A stretch of DNA of 64,000 nt from Urechis unicinctus (GCA_034190875.2 CM067346.1:48502257-48566256), one strand, 5' to 3'. Positions 34,867 through 50,200 are shown, counted from the first letter of the stretch. The notes: a model not told the origin generated them from the letters alone. Numbers and translations: made by a program.

Positions 34867-37800
34867 TTCACATTGTTGTCATAAGAATGCTGGAGGCAAT
34901 ACATTTGCAGATTTTAGTTTGAACCCAGGTAAGAAATGAGATTTTGATAGTTCGAGGTACCTTACCATACATAGCACTATCCGACTTCTAAATGGTTAGG
35001 ACATATGATAGAGTATTTGCAAACCACGAATAAGTTTTTGGACTCATTTGAGCTTTTCTTAGTTATGTTAACAGACATCAGTCTCAGACTTGTCTTATAA
35101 TCTTCTGACGTAGACAGCCAAACGGAACCAAACAATAAATACTTAATGTGAATAAGTAAATAAATAGCGCAATGACAGTCACAGGGTCATGCACAAAACA
35201 GAACAATACGCACACAGTCGAGTAAGATTTCGGAACCAAAGAATGGAGCAATCCTTGCTTCAACATAAGGAAATAAGTCGCATGTTTGAACCATGACCAA
35301 ATGTTTCTTAGAATATCACTCTAATTAGAACGTAATAATGCGATATAGATGATTGATATTCTCACGGAAAATGCTTTGATTGCTACTATCAGTTGTCGTT
35401 CTCGCTATTGGTGTTATAATCTACAACCGGGAATGTAAACCACAAGATTTATACATTTTTCATATTCATCGATTTTGTGGCCAATGATTGTTTCATTTTC
35501 ACTGATCACTGGGAGGGAATATAATGTTAATATAGTTTTCACCCGTCAATTTTCTGTGATTTGCTTGACTATAGGAAGTATTGCTACGAGAAGTTATTGG
35601 ACGTTTGTGATAAGCGGAATTACAACATTACATTTCAAGAGTTAATGTTACATAAATCTCCGTCAACCGCTATAAGCTAAGGAATACCTGTACTTATATG
35701 TTTAATCTAACGACACGGAAACATGCCTGTATCCATTGCTTTCTGCCATTATTAGATGGTTACATTTCTGATGTTAACGGCGATGGGAAATGAACGCTAA
35801 TTGTCTTGCTATTGATATGCCGTAGTCTAATGGTGATCAAAGACCCAAATCAGGGACACAAATTTGTTCATACTGATCCGGGTTAGTATTGTTACATGTT
35901 TGAATATTCCATAATATCTGTTCCCAAAGGGAGGCCTATTCAAATGCTTCAGATTGAATATAGTGGATTCGACATACTGTTTATCAGATATTGGTTAAGA
36001 TGTGTTCTGTCCAAACACTCACGTGACTTTGTTTGTATCGATTAATACAGCAGTTCGCCTGCGTATCGCGATTGTTATGCTTCGATATATTATTCTTTTT
36101 TTTTTAAATTGACCGTTTAGAATTGTGGTCATCGGTTTGGTGGCGATTTAATCACACTGACGCATTGTGCACAGTCATCCTGCGGTAAAGAAGGGAATAC
36201 ATGTTGCGGGTGTTTTAACGGGTACTTATCTGATTACAGATGTTGGATTCTAATAAAGACCAAACAATCACGGAATTACATAGACAACTCATTACATTCT
36301 AACTGATCTGCCTACTCCTATTTTGTCGGCTACGTCTCTTCACAAATCACCCTAGTCCAAACTAATTGCGAGTTGTAGCCGCTGTTCGCGTGCAATCTTC
36401 TTCCTTGATTATATGCTCTGGCAAGCAACAATCGGCCGCTTGGTGGTTCGAACTACTTGCAAACCAATTCAGGTATACCTCTTGCGAGAGCCTATCGAAA
36501 ACGGTCGCTCTGGTTTTTATAAGCAATACAGACGCGAATGCTAGAGGGGAGATGCAAGAATTTGTTTAATTGCGCTAAATCTCGTTCAAGTTTTGCCAAG
36601 CATTTGCCGCGTCAGGCTAACGACTATCGTGATACTCACAGATGGGATGCCGAATAGGTCCGAGGCCACCGGCTGACTAGGTTGATGCGCTATATCACCA
36701 TGTTCAACGTTACCTTGCAACAAAAGTGAAAGTGCAACCGGAGCTTAAGATTTTAACAAACCAGCCTATGTCGCCCATAAACTTAGAGCCAATGCTTTTA
36801 TCAGCTGGGAACAATTCCGCTACTACAAGGTGCGAAATCACCTAACCTTCTTAATGTGCCCCCCTACCCCCCGATTACCTAGTCCTTCTTGAGCAGAATA
36901 AAGCGGACGAGTTCAGTTTAAAACGTACATATTGATATTTCATTCAATTAAATTCACTCATATTGCTTCCCTCACCGCGATGATAAGGATCGTCCATAGC
37001 ATGTCGAGCAGTTTGGAATGATAAACAGCGCGTTGTCCAGATAGCCCTTAAATTGCATAAAATGGGATATTGAACGGAAAGCTACCATTCTCACGAGTGT
37101 AAACTCTGTATCCACATATGCTGGATACCACTCGGTCAGGTGTTTAAGTAGCATTTTACTACCTAGAAAATGTACTCGCGTGACAATTGAGGATTGTGGA
37201 GCTGTACAATTAATAACGCCAATTAGCGAGGCCATGGTCAACATTCCCATCACCAGCTTCTCAAGCCCAGTGCGTTAATAGCATCAGTGAATCGACAGCA
37301 CGCAGCTGAAGCACCTACTCGATGTATAGTCAATGGAATTAAGCAGCGTCTGGGAAACGTACCCACTCTTATGTATAATCGGAGAGAAAGAAGCGATGTT
37401 AATTTGGTTCACAGTCAAATGATTTTTGGTTCACGTAACATTTATCCGAATTTGGCAAGAATGCAGTTTATTGTGGCGCATAATGTTTGTTATATATTTA
37501 ATCTGGTATGAGTTGCAGACATTGTGGCATCATTATTAATAGTGGAATAGAAAGTCGAAGTAATCGGAATCCACTTGGTCACTCGTGCGTTGAAGAATAT
37601 AATAAACGGCATTCGCGTTACAGATGTATTAAGCTACAAATGAACACACTAACCACGGAATTCCCCGACACATCAGCGAAGCACAAACAATCATGGACAA
37701 TAACATTGTTGCTAATGTCAGTAGAGTCTTCATGGGGGCAATCGAGTAGGTCATAAATCTAAATGCAATACTGGAAAGCTTGATAGCGTATGTTAATAAA

Positions 37801-38979
37801 TTGTGACACTATGTGTGTCACGTATGGATATTTGATAATGCATGTCCATAAAGTGTGCCGCTATGTGTGTCATTTGTTAAGGCAATTAGGCAGAATCCAA
37901 TGGGCCAGCAACTGAAAAATTGTCTCCGAAAATAGTAGTTTTCTACGTATTTGGAATGTGCGTAATGAGTAAAAGCTATAGCGCCCATTTTTGACGAATG
38001 GCTACGACCCAGGCCATGGCACTTTGTCTCTCTTAATTGTAGGCATTAGCTTTTGTCTGGCTTACCATGACCTTCCAAGCCTTCCTCCTTACCAAATACT
38101 AGACCAAATCATAATGGAAACAGCAATGTTGCTTCTACCAACCCATTTTGCAATAACTTCACCAACTTGCAAAAGCAAAACATGCACCTGTGCATTAGCA
38201 GCGCACTCACAACAAAACTGTATGCACATGCAGCACCTTTTTCATCCTTCCCGTTTATCTAGCCCTAACCAGAATGGCTTGGCAGCTCATCGTCTGACAC
38301 TGAAGCTTAGCTGCTGACATTGGCCTGACAGGTTTTAGATCAACTTTGTGGGCGGTATCCTCTCCTGGCTTTTACAATAGCTTGGTAGTGAGCTGTTTTC
38401 TGGCTTCACTTAATCCCTTAATGTCACCATTCTTGTCTCACAGCGAAACCACAAAGCTTTCTGTGGTGTAACAGACGGCTCTCAATCTCTAATCACCTTG
38501 CCATCGCGCGCGAGCTCTCGGAAGGTCTCGCTCAATTTGGGGAAAGCCATCCGATCTTACATGCGGAATGTTCACCAATACGGCAAATTGGAGGCTGGGG
38601 TTGTTTTTGAGAACTACTAATGTTTTTTTATTGAGGCATTTTGTTAATTATATAGAGGAATCAGCGGTATTCCAATGATGAGCTACATGGTGCCTATATA
38701 GGATCAATTTATGCGATAAGATCAGCTCTATTATCTGTTCTGCTTGTTGTTAGAGTCAGTGTTTTGTTATCATGTAGGAATGCTTTTTTGCGTGTCGTTT
38801 ATGCGAGTAAAATGTTCGTTATCAATGCTTCTCCATCGCTATTGAGGCTAACTTTAGCAGTGCGCGATTCGACAACAATTAAATATATAAGGAATCTATT
38901 GATAATATAGCCGAATACCTCTTTCAAATCACACTGTGTGAGTAATGAAGACAAACGCAAAATCAAGTTTTCGGCTAAT
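34867..38979 (+). repeat. 4.1-kb tandem array, unit 1 (4113 bp)
   Basis: The unit starts at ttcacattgttgtcataag and ends at gttttcggctaat. It is AT-rich with a GC-richer middle near 36360-36900 and 38000-38550. It contains only short open frames (longest 108 codons, 37991-38317). That one has a Cys-rich stretch (CKSKTCTCALAAH) loosely like the Cys-rich tails of some transposon ORFs, but without further support. An internal block at about 35675-36045 matches 62485-62855 in dispersed copy II. Unit 1 uniquely has gcgcgcgag where the others have gcgcgag or gcgtgag. Confidence 0.95.
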
Positions 38980-41900
38980 TTCACATTGTTGTCATAAGAA
39001 TGCTGGAGGCAATACATTTGCAGATTTTAGTTTGAACCCAGGTAAGAAATGAGATTTTGATAGTTCGAGGTACCTTACCATACATAGCACTATCCGACTT
39101 CTAAATGGTTAGGACATATGATAGAGTATTTGCAAACCACGAATAAGTTTTTGGACACATTTGAGCTTTTCTTAGTTATGTTAACAGACATCAGTCTCAG
39201 ACTTGTCTTATAATCTTCTGACGTAGACAGCCAAACGGAACCAAACAATAAATACTTAATGTGAATAAGTAAATAAATAGCGCAATGACAGTCACAGGGT
39301 CATGCACAAAACAGAACAATACGCACACAGTCGAGTAAGATTTCGGAACCAAAGAATGGAGCAATCCTTGCTTCAACATAAGGAAATAAGTCGCATGTTT
39401 GAACCATGACCAAATGTTTCTTAGAATATCACTCTAATTAGAACGTAATAATGCGATATAGATGATTGATATTCTCACGGAAAATGCTTTGATTGCTACT
39501 ATCAGTTGTCGTTCTCGCTATTGGTGTTATAATCTACAACCGGGAATGTAAACCACAAGATTTATACATTTTTCATATTCATCGATTTTGTGGCCAATGA
39601 TTGTTTCATTTTCACTGATCACTGGGAGGGAATATAATGTTAATATAGTTTTCACCCGTCAATTTTCTGTGATTTGCTTGACTATAGGAAGTATTGCTAC
39701 GAGAAGTTATTGGACGTTTGTGATAAGCGGAATTACAACATTACATTTCAAGAGTTAATGTTACATAAATCTCCGTCAACCGCTATAAGCTAAGGAATAC
39801 CTGTACTTATATGTTTAATCTAACGACACGGAAACATGCCTGTATCCATTGCTTTCTGCCATTATTAGATGGTTACATTTCTGATGTTAACGGCGATGGG
39901 AAATGAACGCTAATTGTCTTGCTATTGATATGCCGTAGTCTAATGGTGATCAAAGACCCAAATCAGGGACACAAATTTGTTCATACTGATCCGGGTTAGT
40001 ATTGTTACATGTTTGAATATTCCATAATATCTGTTCCCAAAGGGAGGCCTATTCAAATGCTTCAGATTGAATATAGTGGATTCGACATACTGTTTATCAG
40101 ATATTGGTTAAGATGTGTTCTGTCCAAACACTCACGTGACTTTGTTTGTATCGATTAATACAGCAGTTCGCCTGCGTATCGCGATTGTTATGCTTCGATA
40201 TATTATTCTTTTTTTTTTAAATTGACCGTTTAGAATTGTGGTCATCGGTTTGGTGGCGATTTAATCACACTGACGCATTGTGCACAGTCATCCTGCGGTA
40301 AAGAAGGGAATACATGTTGCGGGTGTTTTAACGGGTACTTATCTGATTACAGATGTTGGATTCTAATAAAGACCAAACAATCACGGAATTACATAGACAA
40401 CTCATTACATTCTAACTGATCTGCCTACTCCTATTTTGTCGGCTACGTCTCTTCACAAATCACCCTAGTCCAAACTAATTGCGAGTTGTAGCCGCTGTTC
40501 GCGTGCAAATCTTCTTCCTTGATTATATGCTCTGGCAAGCAACAATCGGCCGCTTGGTGGTTCGAACTACTTGCAAACCAATTCAGGTATACCTCTTGCG
40601 AGAGCCTATCGAAAACGGTCGCTCTGGTTTTTATAAGCAATACAGACGCGAATGCTAGAGGGGAGATGCAAGAATTTGTTTAATTGCGCTAAATCTCGTT
40701 CAAGTTTTGCCAAGCATTTGCCGCGTCAGGCTAACGACTATCGTGATACTCACAGATGGGATGCCGAATAGGTCCGAGGCCACCGGCTGACTAGGTTGAT
40801 GCGCTATATCACCATGTTCAACGTTACCTTGCAACAAAAGTGAAAGTGCAACCGGAGCTTAAGATTTTAACAAACCAGCCTATGTCGCCCATAAACTTAG
40901 AGCCAATGCTTTTATCAGCTGGGAACAATTCCGCTACTACAAGGTGCGAAATCACCTAACCTTCTTAATGTGCCCCCCTACCCCCCGATTACCTAGTCCT
41001 TCTTGAGCAGAATAAAGCGGACGAGTTCAGTTTAAAACGTACATATTGATATTTCATTCAATTAAATTCACTCATATTGCTTCCCTCACCGCGATGATAA
41101 GGATCGTCCATAGCATGTCGAGCAGTTTGGAATGATAAACAGCGCGTTGTCCAGATAGCCCTTAAATTGCATAAAATGGGATATTGAACGGAAAGCTACC
41201 ATTCTCACGAGTGTAAACTCTGTATCCACATATGCTGGATACCACTCGGTCAGGTGTTTAAGTAGCATTTTACTACCTAGAAAATGTACTCGCGTGACAA
41301 TTGAGGATTGTGGAGCTGTACAATTAATAACGCCAATTAGCGAGGCCATGGTCAACATTCCCATCACCAGCTTCTCAAGCCCAGTGCGTTAATAGCATCA
41401 GTGAATCGACAGCACGCAGCTGAAGCACCTACTCGATGTATAGTCAATGGAATTAAGCAGCGTCTGGGAAACGTACCCACTCTTATGTATAATCGGAGAG
41501 AAAGAAGCGATGTTAATTTGGTTCACAGTCAAATGATTTTTGGTTCACGTAACATTTATCCGAATTTGGCAAGAATGCAGTTTATTGTGGCGCATAATGT
41601 TTGTTATATATTTAATCTGGTATGAGTTGCAGACATTGTGGCATCATTATTAATAGTGGAATAGAAAGTCGAAGTAATCGGAATCCACTTGGTCACTCGT
41701 GCGTTGAAGAATATAATAAACGGCATTCGCGTTACAGATGTATTAAGCTACAAATGAACACACTAACCACGGAATTCCCCGACACATCAGCGAAGCACAA
41801 ACAATCATGGACAATAACATTGTTGCTAATGTCAGTAGAGTCTTCATGGGGGCAATCGAGTAGGTCATAAATCTAAATGCAATACTGGAAAGCTTGATAG

Positions 41901-43091
41901 CGTATGTTAATAAATTGTGACACTATGTGTGTCACGTATGGATATTTGATAATGCATGTCCATAAAGTGTGCCGCTATGTGTGTCATTTGTTAAGGCAAT
42001 TAGGCAGAATCCAATGGGCCAGCAACTGAAAAATTGTCTCCGAAAATAGTAGTTTTCTACGTATTTGGAATGTGCGTAATGAGTAAAAGCTATAGCGCCC
42101 ATTTTTGACGAATGGCTACGACCCAGGCCATGGCACTTTGTCTCTCTTAATTGTAGGCATTAGCTTTTGTCTGGCTTACCATGACCTTCCAAGCCTTCCT
42201 CCTTACCAAATACTAGACCAAATCATAATGGAAACAGCAATGTTGCTTCTACCAACCCATTTTGCAATAACTTCACCAACTTGCAAAAGCAAAACATGCA
42301 CCTGTGCATTAGCAGCGCACTCACAACAAAACTGTATGCACATGCAGCACCTTTTTCATCCTTCCCGTTTATCTAGCCCTAACCAGAATGGCTTGGCAGC
42401 TCATCGTCTGACACTGAAGCTTAGCTGCTGACATTGGCCTGACAGGTTTTAGATCAACTTTGTGGGCGGTATCCTCTCCTGGCTTTTACAATAGCTTGGT
42501 AGTGAGCTGTTTTCTGGCTTCACTTAATCCCTTAATGTCACCATTCTTGTCTCACAGCGAAACCACAAAGCTTTCTGTGGTGTAACAGACGGCTCTCAAT
42601 CTCTAATCACCTTGCCATCGCGCGAGCTCTCGGAAGGTCTCGCTCAATTTGGGGAAAGCCATCCGATCTTACATGCGGAATGTTCACCAATACGGCAAAT
42701 TGGAGGCTGGGGTTGTTTTTGAGAACTACTAATGTTTTTTTATTGAGGCATTTTGTTAATTATATAGAGGAATCAGCGGTATTCCAATGATGAGCTACAT
42801 GGTGCCTATATAGGATCAATTTATGCGATAAGATCAGCTCTATTATCTGTTCTGCTTGTTGTTAGAGTCAGTGTTTTGTTATCATGTAGGAATGCTTTTT
42901 TGCGTGTCGTTTATGCGAGTAAAATGTTCGTTATCAATGCTTCTCCATCGCTATTGAGGCTAACTTTAGCAGTGCGCGATTCGACAACAATTAAATATAT
43001 AAGGAATCTATTGATAATATAGCCGAATACCTCTTTCAAATCACACTGTGTGAGTAATGAAGACAAACGCAAAATCAAGTTTTCGGCTAAT
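38980..43091 (+). repeat. 4.1-kb tandem array, unit 2 (4112 bp)
   Basis: Nearly identical to unit 1. Differences seen: ggacacattt for ggactcattt (about 39094), one extra A in gtgcaaatcttc (about 40507), and gcgcgag for gcgcgcgag. The join with unit 1 is ggctaatttcacattg; a 72-codon minus-strand frame (38799-39017) exists only because of this join. Confidence 0.95.
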
Positions 43092-46000
43092 TTCACATTG
43101 TTGTCATAAGAATGCTGGAGGCAATACATTTGCAGATTTTAGTTTGAACCCAGGTAAGAAATGAGATTTTGATAGTTCGAGGTACCTTACCATACATAGC
43201 ACTATCCGACTTCTAAATGGTTAGGACATATGATAGAGTATTTGCAAACCACGAATAAGTTTTTGGACACATTTGAGCTTTTCTTAGTTATGTTAACAGA
43301 CATCAGTCTCAGACTTGTCTTATAATCTTCTGACGTAGACAGCCAAACGGAACCAAACAATAAATACTTAATGTGAATAAGTAAATAAATAGCGCAATGA
43401 CAGTCACAGGGTCGTGCACAAAACAGAACAATACGCACACAGTCGAGTAAGATTTCGGAACCAAAGAATGGAGCAATCCTTGCTTCAACATAAGGAAATA
43501 AGTCGCATGTTTTGAACCATGACCAAATGTTTCTTAGAATATCACTCTAATTAGAACGTAATAATGCGATATAGATGATTGATATTCTCACGGAAAATGC
43601 TTTGATTGCTACTATCAGTTGTCGTTCTCGCTATTGGTGTTATAATCTACAACCGGGAATGTAAACCACAAGATTTATACATTTTTCATATTCATCGATT
43701 TTGTGGCCAATGATTGTTTCATTTTCACTGATCACTGGGAGGGAATATAATGTTAATATAGTTTTCACCCGTCAATTTTCTGTGATTTGCTTGACTATAG
43801 GAAGTATTGCTACGAGAAGTTATTGGACGTTTGTGATAAGCGGAATTACAACATTACATTTCAAGAGTTAATGTTACATAAATCTCCGTCAACCGCTATA
43901 AGCTAAGGAATACCTGTACTTATATGTTTAATCTAACGACACGGAAACATGCCTGTATCCATTGCTTTCTGCCATTATTAGATGGTTACATTTCTGATGT
44001 TAACGGCGATGGGAAATGAACGCTAATTGTCTTGCTATTGATATGCCGTAGTCTAATGGTGATCAAAGACCCAAATCAGGGACACAAATTTGTTCATACT
44101 GATCCGGGTTAGTATTGTTACATGTTTGAATATTCCATAATATCTGTTCCCAAAGGGAGGCCTATTCAAATGCTTCAGATTGAATATAGTGGATTCGACA
44201 TACTGTTTATCAGATATTGGTTAAGATGTGTTCTGTCCAAACACTCACGTGACTTTGTTTGTATCGATTAATACAGCAGTTCGCCTGCGTATCGCGATTG
44301 TTATGCTTCGATATATTATTCTTTTTTTTTTTAAATTGACCGTTTAGAATTGTGGTCATCGGTTTGGTGGCGATTTAATCACACTGACGCATTGTGCACA
44401 GTCATCCTGCGGTAAAGAAGGGAATACATGTTGCGGGTGTTTTAACGGGTACTTATCTGATTACAGATGTTGGATTCTAATAAAGACCAAACAATCACGG
44501 AATTACATAGACAACTCATTACATTCTAACTGATCTGCCTACTCCTATTTTGTCGGCTACGTCTCTTCACAAATCACCCTAGTCCAAACTAATTGCGAGT
44601 TGTAGCCGCTGTTCGCGTGCAATCTTCTTCCTTGATTATATGCTCTGGCAAGCAACAATCGGCCGCTTGGTGGTTCGAACTACTTGCAAACCAATTCAGG
44701 TATACCTCTTGCGAGAGCCTATCGAAAACGGTCGCTCTGGTTTTTATAAGCAATACAGACGCGAATGCTAGAGGGGAGATGCAAGAATTTGTTTAATTGC
44801 GCTAAATCTCGTTCAAGTTTTGCCAAGCATTTGCCGCGTCAGGCTAACGACTATCGTGATACTCACAGATGGGATGCCGAATAGGTCCGAGGCCACCGGC
44901 TGACTAGGTTGATGCGCTATATCACCATGTTCAACGTTACCTTGCAACAAAAGTGAAAGTGCAACCGGAGCTTAAGATTTTAACAAACCAGCCTATGTCG
45001 CCCATAAACTTAGAGCCAATGCTTTTATCAGCTGGGAACAATTCCGCTACTACAAGGTGCGAAATCACCTAACCTTCTTAATGTGCCCCCCTACCCCCCG
45101 ATTACCTAGTCCTTCTTGAGCAGAATAAAGCGGACGAGTTCAGTTTAAAACGTACATATTGATATTTCATTCAATTAAATTCACTCATATTGCTTCCCTC
45201 ACCGCGATGATAAGGATCGTCCATAGCATGTCGAGCAGTTTGGAATGATAAACAGCGCGTTGTCCAGATAGCCCTTAAATTGCATAAAATGGGATATTGA
45301 ACGGAAAGCTACCATTCTCACGAGTGTAAACTCTGTATCCACATATGCTGGATACCACTCGGTCAGGTGTTTAAGTAGCATTTTACTACCTAGAAAATGT
45401 ACTCGCGTGACAATTGAGGATTGTGGAGCTGTACAATTAATAACGCCAATTAGCGAGGCCATGGTCAACATTTCCATCACCAGCTTCTCAAGCCCAGTGC
45501 GTTAATAGCATCAGTGAATCGACAGCACGCAGCTGAAGCACCTACTCGATGTATAGTCAATGGAATTAAGCAGCGTCTGGGAAACGTACCCACTCTTATG
45601 TATAATCGGAGAGAAAGAAGCGATGTTAATTTGGTTCACAGTCAAATGATTTTTGGTTCACGTAACATTTATCCGAATTTGGCAAGAATGCAGTTTATTG
45701 TGGCGCATAATGTTTGTTATATATTTAATCTGGTATGAGTTGCAGACATTGTGGCATCATTATTAATAGTGGAATAGAAAGTCGAAGTAATCGGAATCCA
45801 CTTGGTCACTCGTGCGTTGAAGAATATAATAAACGGCATTCGCGTTACAGATGTATTAAGCTACAAATGAACACACTAACCACGGAATTCCCCGACACAT
45901 CAGCGAAGCACAAACAATCATGGACAATAACATTGTTGCTAATGTCAGTAGAGTCTTCATGGGGGCAATCGAGTAGGTCATAAATCTAAATGCAATACTG

Positions 46001-47210
46001 GAAAGCTTGATAGCGTATGTTAATAAATTGTGACACTATGTGTGTCACGTATGGATATTTGATAATGCATGTCCATAAAGTGTGCCGCTATGTGTGTCAT
46101 TTGTTAAGGCAATTAGGCAGAATCCAATGGGCCAGCAACTGAAAAATTGTCTCCGAAAATAGTAGTTTTCTACGTATTTGGAATGTGCGTAATGAGTAAA
46201 AGCTATAGCGCCCATTTTTGACGAATGGCTACGACCCAGGCCATGGCACTTTGTCTCTCTTAATTGTAGGCATTAGCTTTTGTCTGGCTTACCATGACCT
46301 TCCAAGCCTTCCTCCTTACCAAATACTAGACCAAATCATAATGGAAACAGCAATGTTGCTTCTACCAACCCATTTTGCAATAACTTCACCAACTTGCAAA
46401 AGCAAAACATGCACCTGTGCATTAGCAGCGCACTCACAACAAAACTGTATGCACATGCAGCACCTTTTTCATCCTTCCCGTTTATCTAGCCCTAACCAGA
46501 ATGGCTTGGCAGCTCATCGTCTGACACTGAAGCTTAGCTGCTGACATTGGCCTGACAGGTTTTAGATCAACTTTGTGGGCGGTATCCTCTCCTGGCTTTT
46601 ACAATAGCTTGGTAGTGAGCTGTTTTCTGGCTTCACTTAATCCCTTAATGTCACCATTCTTGTCTCACAGCGAAACCACAAAGCTTTCTGTGGTGTAACA
46701 GACGGCTCTCAATCTCTAATCACCTTGCCATCGCGCGAGCTCTCGGAAGGTCTCGCTCAATTTGGGGAAAGCCATCCGATCTTACATGCGGAATGTTCAC
46801 CAATACGGCAAATTGGAGGCTGGGGTTGTTTTTGAGAACTACTAATGTTTTTTTTTATTGAGGCATTTTGTTAATTATATAGAGGAATCAGCGGTATTCC
46901 AATGATGAGCTACATGGTGCCTATATAGGATCAATTTATGCGATAAGATCAGCTCTATTATCTGTTCTGCTTGTTGTTAGAGTCAGTGTTTTGTTATCAT
47001 GTAGGAATGCTTTTTTGCGTGCGTGTCGTTTATGCGAGTAAAATGTTCGTTATCAATGCTTCTCCATCGCTATTGAGGCTAACTTTAGCAGTGCGCGATT
47101 CGACAACAATTAAATATATAAGGAATCTATTGATAATATAGCCGAATACCTCTTTCAAATCACACTGTGTGAGTAATGAAGACAAACGCAAAATCAAGTT
47201 TTCGGCTAAT
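43092..47210 (+). repeat. 4.1-kb tandem array, unit 3 (4119 bp)
   Basis: Nearly identical to the others. Variants seen: gggtcgtgcac (about 43413), cacatt shared with unit 2, an 11-T instead of 10-T run near 44330, catttccatc shared with unit 4 (about 45470), an 8-T run near 46850, and an extra gcgt in gcgtgcgtgtcg (about 47018). Confidence 0.95.
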
Positions 47211-50200
47211 TTCACATTGTTGTCATAAGAATGCTGGAGGCAATACATTTGCAGATTTTAGTTTGAACCCAGGTAAGAAATGAGATTTTGATAGTTCGAG
47301 GTACCTTACCATACATAGCACTATCCGACTTCTAAATGGTTAGGACATATGATAGAGTATTTGCAAACCACGAATAAGTTTTTGGACTCATTTGAGCTTT
47401 TCTTAGTTATGTTAACAGACATCAGTCTCAGACTTGTCTTATAATCTTCTGACGTAGACAGCCAAACGGAACCAAACAATAAATACTTAATGTGAATAAG
47501 TAAATAAATAGCGCAATGACAGTCACAGGGTCATGCACAAAACAGAACAATACGCACACAGTCGAGTAAGATTTCGGAACCAAAGAATGGAGCAATCCTT
47601 GCTTCAACATAAGGAAATAAGTCGCATGTTTGAACCATGACCAAATGTTTCTTAGAATATCACTCTAATTAGAACGTAATAATGCGATATAGATGATTGA
47701 TATTCTCACGGAAAATGCTTTGATTGCTACTATCAGTTGTCGTTCTCGCTATTGGTGTTATAATCTACAACCGGGAATGTAAACCACAAGATTTATACAT
47801 TTTTCATATTCATCGATTTTGTGGCCAATGATTGTTTCATTTTCACTGATCACTGGGAGGGAATATAATGTTAATATAGTTTTCACCCGTCAATTTTCTG
47901 TGATTTGCTTGACTATAGGAAGTATTGCTACGAGAAGTTATTGGACGTTTGTGATAAGCGGAATTACAACATTACATTTCAAGAGTTAATGTTACATAAA
48001 TCTCCGTCAACCGCTATAAGCTAAGGAATACCTGTACTTATATGTTTAATCTAACGACACGGAAACATGCCTGTATCCATTGCTTTCTGCCATTATTAGA
48101 TGGTTACATTTCTGATGTTAACGGCGATGGGAAATGAACGCTAATTGTCTTGCTATTGATATGCCGTAGTCTAATGGTGATCAAAGACCCAAATCAGGGA
48201 CACAAATTTGTTCATACTGATCCGGGTTAGTATTGTTACATGTTTGAATATTCCATAATATCTGTTCCCAAAGGGAGGCCTATTCAAATGCTTCAGATTG
48301 AATATAGTGGATTCGACATACTGTTTATCAGATATTGGTTAAGATGTGTTCTGTCCAAACACTCACGTGACTTTGTTTGTATCGATTAATACAGCAGTTC
48401 GCCTGCGTATCGCGATTGTTATGCTTCGATATATTATTCTTTTTTTTTTAAATTGACCGTTTAGAATTGTGGTCATCGGTTTGGTGGCGATTTAATCACA
48501 CTGACGCATTGTGCACAGTATCCTGCGGTAAAGAAGGGAATACATGTTGCGGGTGTTTTAACGGGTACTTATCTGATTACAGATGTTGGATTCTAATAAA
48601 GACCAAACAATCACGGAATTACATAGACAACTCATTACATTCTAACTGATCTGCCTACTCCTATTTTGTCGGCTACGTCTCTTCACAAATCACCCTAGTC
48701 CAAACTAATTGCGAGTTGTAGCCGCTGTTCGCGTGCAATCTTCTTCCTTGATTATATGCTCTGGCAAGCAACAATCGGCCGCTTGGTGGTTCGAACTACT
48801 TGCAAACCAATTCAGGTATACCTCTTGCGAGAGCCTATCGAAAACGGTCGCTCTGGTTTTTATAAGCAATACAGACGCGAATGCTAGAGGGGAGATGCAA
48901 GAATTTGTTTAATTGCGCTAAATCTCGTTCAAGTTTTGCCAAGCATTTGCCGCGTCAGGCTAACGACTATCGTGATACTCACAGATGGGATGCCGAATAG
49001 GTCCGAGGCCACCGGCTGACTAGGTTGATGCGCTATATCACCATGTTCAACGTTACCTTGCAACAAAAGTGAAAGTGCAACCGGAGCTTAAGATTTTAAC
49101 AAACCAGCCTATGTCGCCCATAAACTTAGAGCCAATGCTTTTATCAGCTGGGAACAATTCCGCTACTACAAGGTGCGAAATCACCTAACCTTCTTAATGT
49201 GCCCCCCTACCCCCCGATTACCTAGTCCTTCTTGAGCAGAATAAAGCGGACGAGTTCAGTTTAAAACGTACATATTGATATTTCATTCAATTAAATTCAC
49301 TCATATTGCTTCCCTCACCGCGATGATAAGGATCGTCCATAGCATGTCGAGCAGTTTGGAATGATAAACAGCGCGTTGTCCAGATAGCCCTTAAATTGCA
49401 TAAAATGGGATATTGAACGGAAAGCTACCATTCTCACGAGTGTAAACTCTGTATCCACATATGCTGGATACCACTCGGTCAGGTGTTTAAGTAGCATTTT
49501 ACTACCTAGAAAATGTACTCGCGTGACAATTGAGGATTGTGGAGCTGTACAATTAATAACGCCAATTAGCGAGGCCATGGTCAACATTTCCATCACCAGC
49601 TTCTCAAGCCCAGTGCGTTAATAGCATCAGTGAATCGACAGCACGCAGCTGAAGCACCTACTCGATGTATAGTCAATGGAATTAAGCAGCGTCTGGGAAA
49701 CGTACCCACTCTTATGTATAATCGGAGAGAAAGAAGCGATGTTAATTTGGTTCACAGTCAAATGATTTTTGGTTCACGTAACATTTATCCGAATTTGGCA
49801 AGAATGCAGTTTATTGTGGCGCATAATGTTTGTTATATATTTAATCTGGTATGAGTTGCAGACATTGTGGCATCATTATTAATAGTGGAATAGAAAGTCG
49901 AAGTAATCGGAATCCACTTGGTCACTCGTGCGTTGAAGAATATAATAAACGGCATTCGCGTTACAGATGTATTAAGCTACAAATGAACACACTAACCACG
50001 GAATTCCCCGACACATCAGCGAAGCACAAACAATCATGGACAATAACATTGTTGCTAATGTCAGTAGAGTCTTCATGGGGGCAATCGAGTAGGTCATAAA
50101 TCTAAATGCAATACTGGAAAGCTTGATAGCGTATGTTAATAAATTGTGACACTATGTGTGTCACGTATGGATATTTGATAATGCATGTCCATAAAGTGTG

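Noticed and set aside
36430-36475. ggttcgaac word resembling a tRNA T-loop
   Set aside because: No matching acceptor, D or anticodon stems around it.
36366-36569. 67-codon frame recurring in units 1, 3 and 4 of the array
   Set aside because: Recurs only because the units are nearly identical; in unit 2 a one-base insertion breaks it, so there is no sign of selection.
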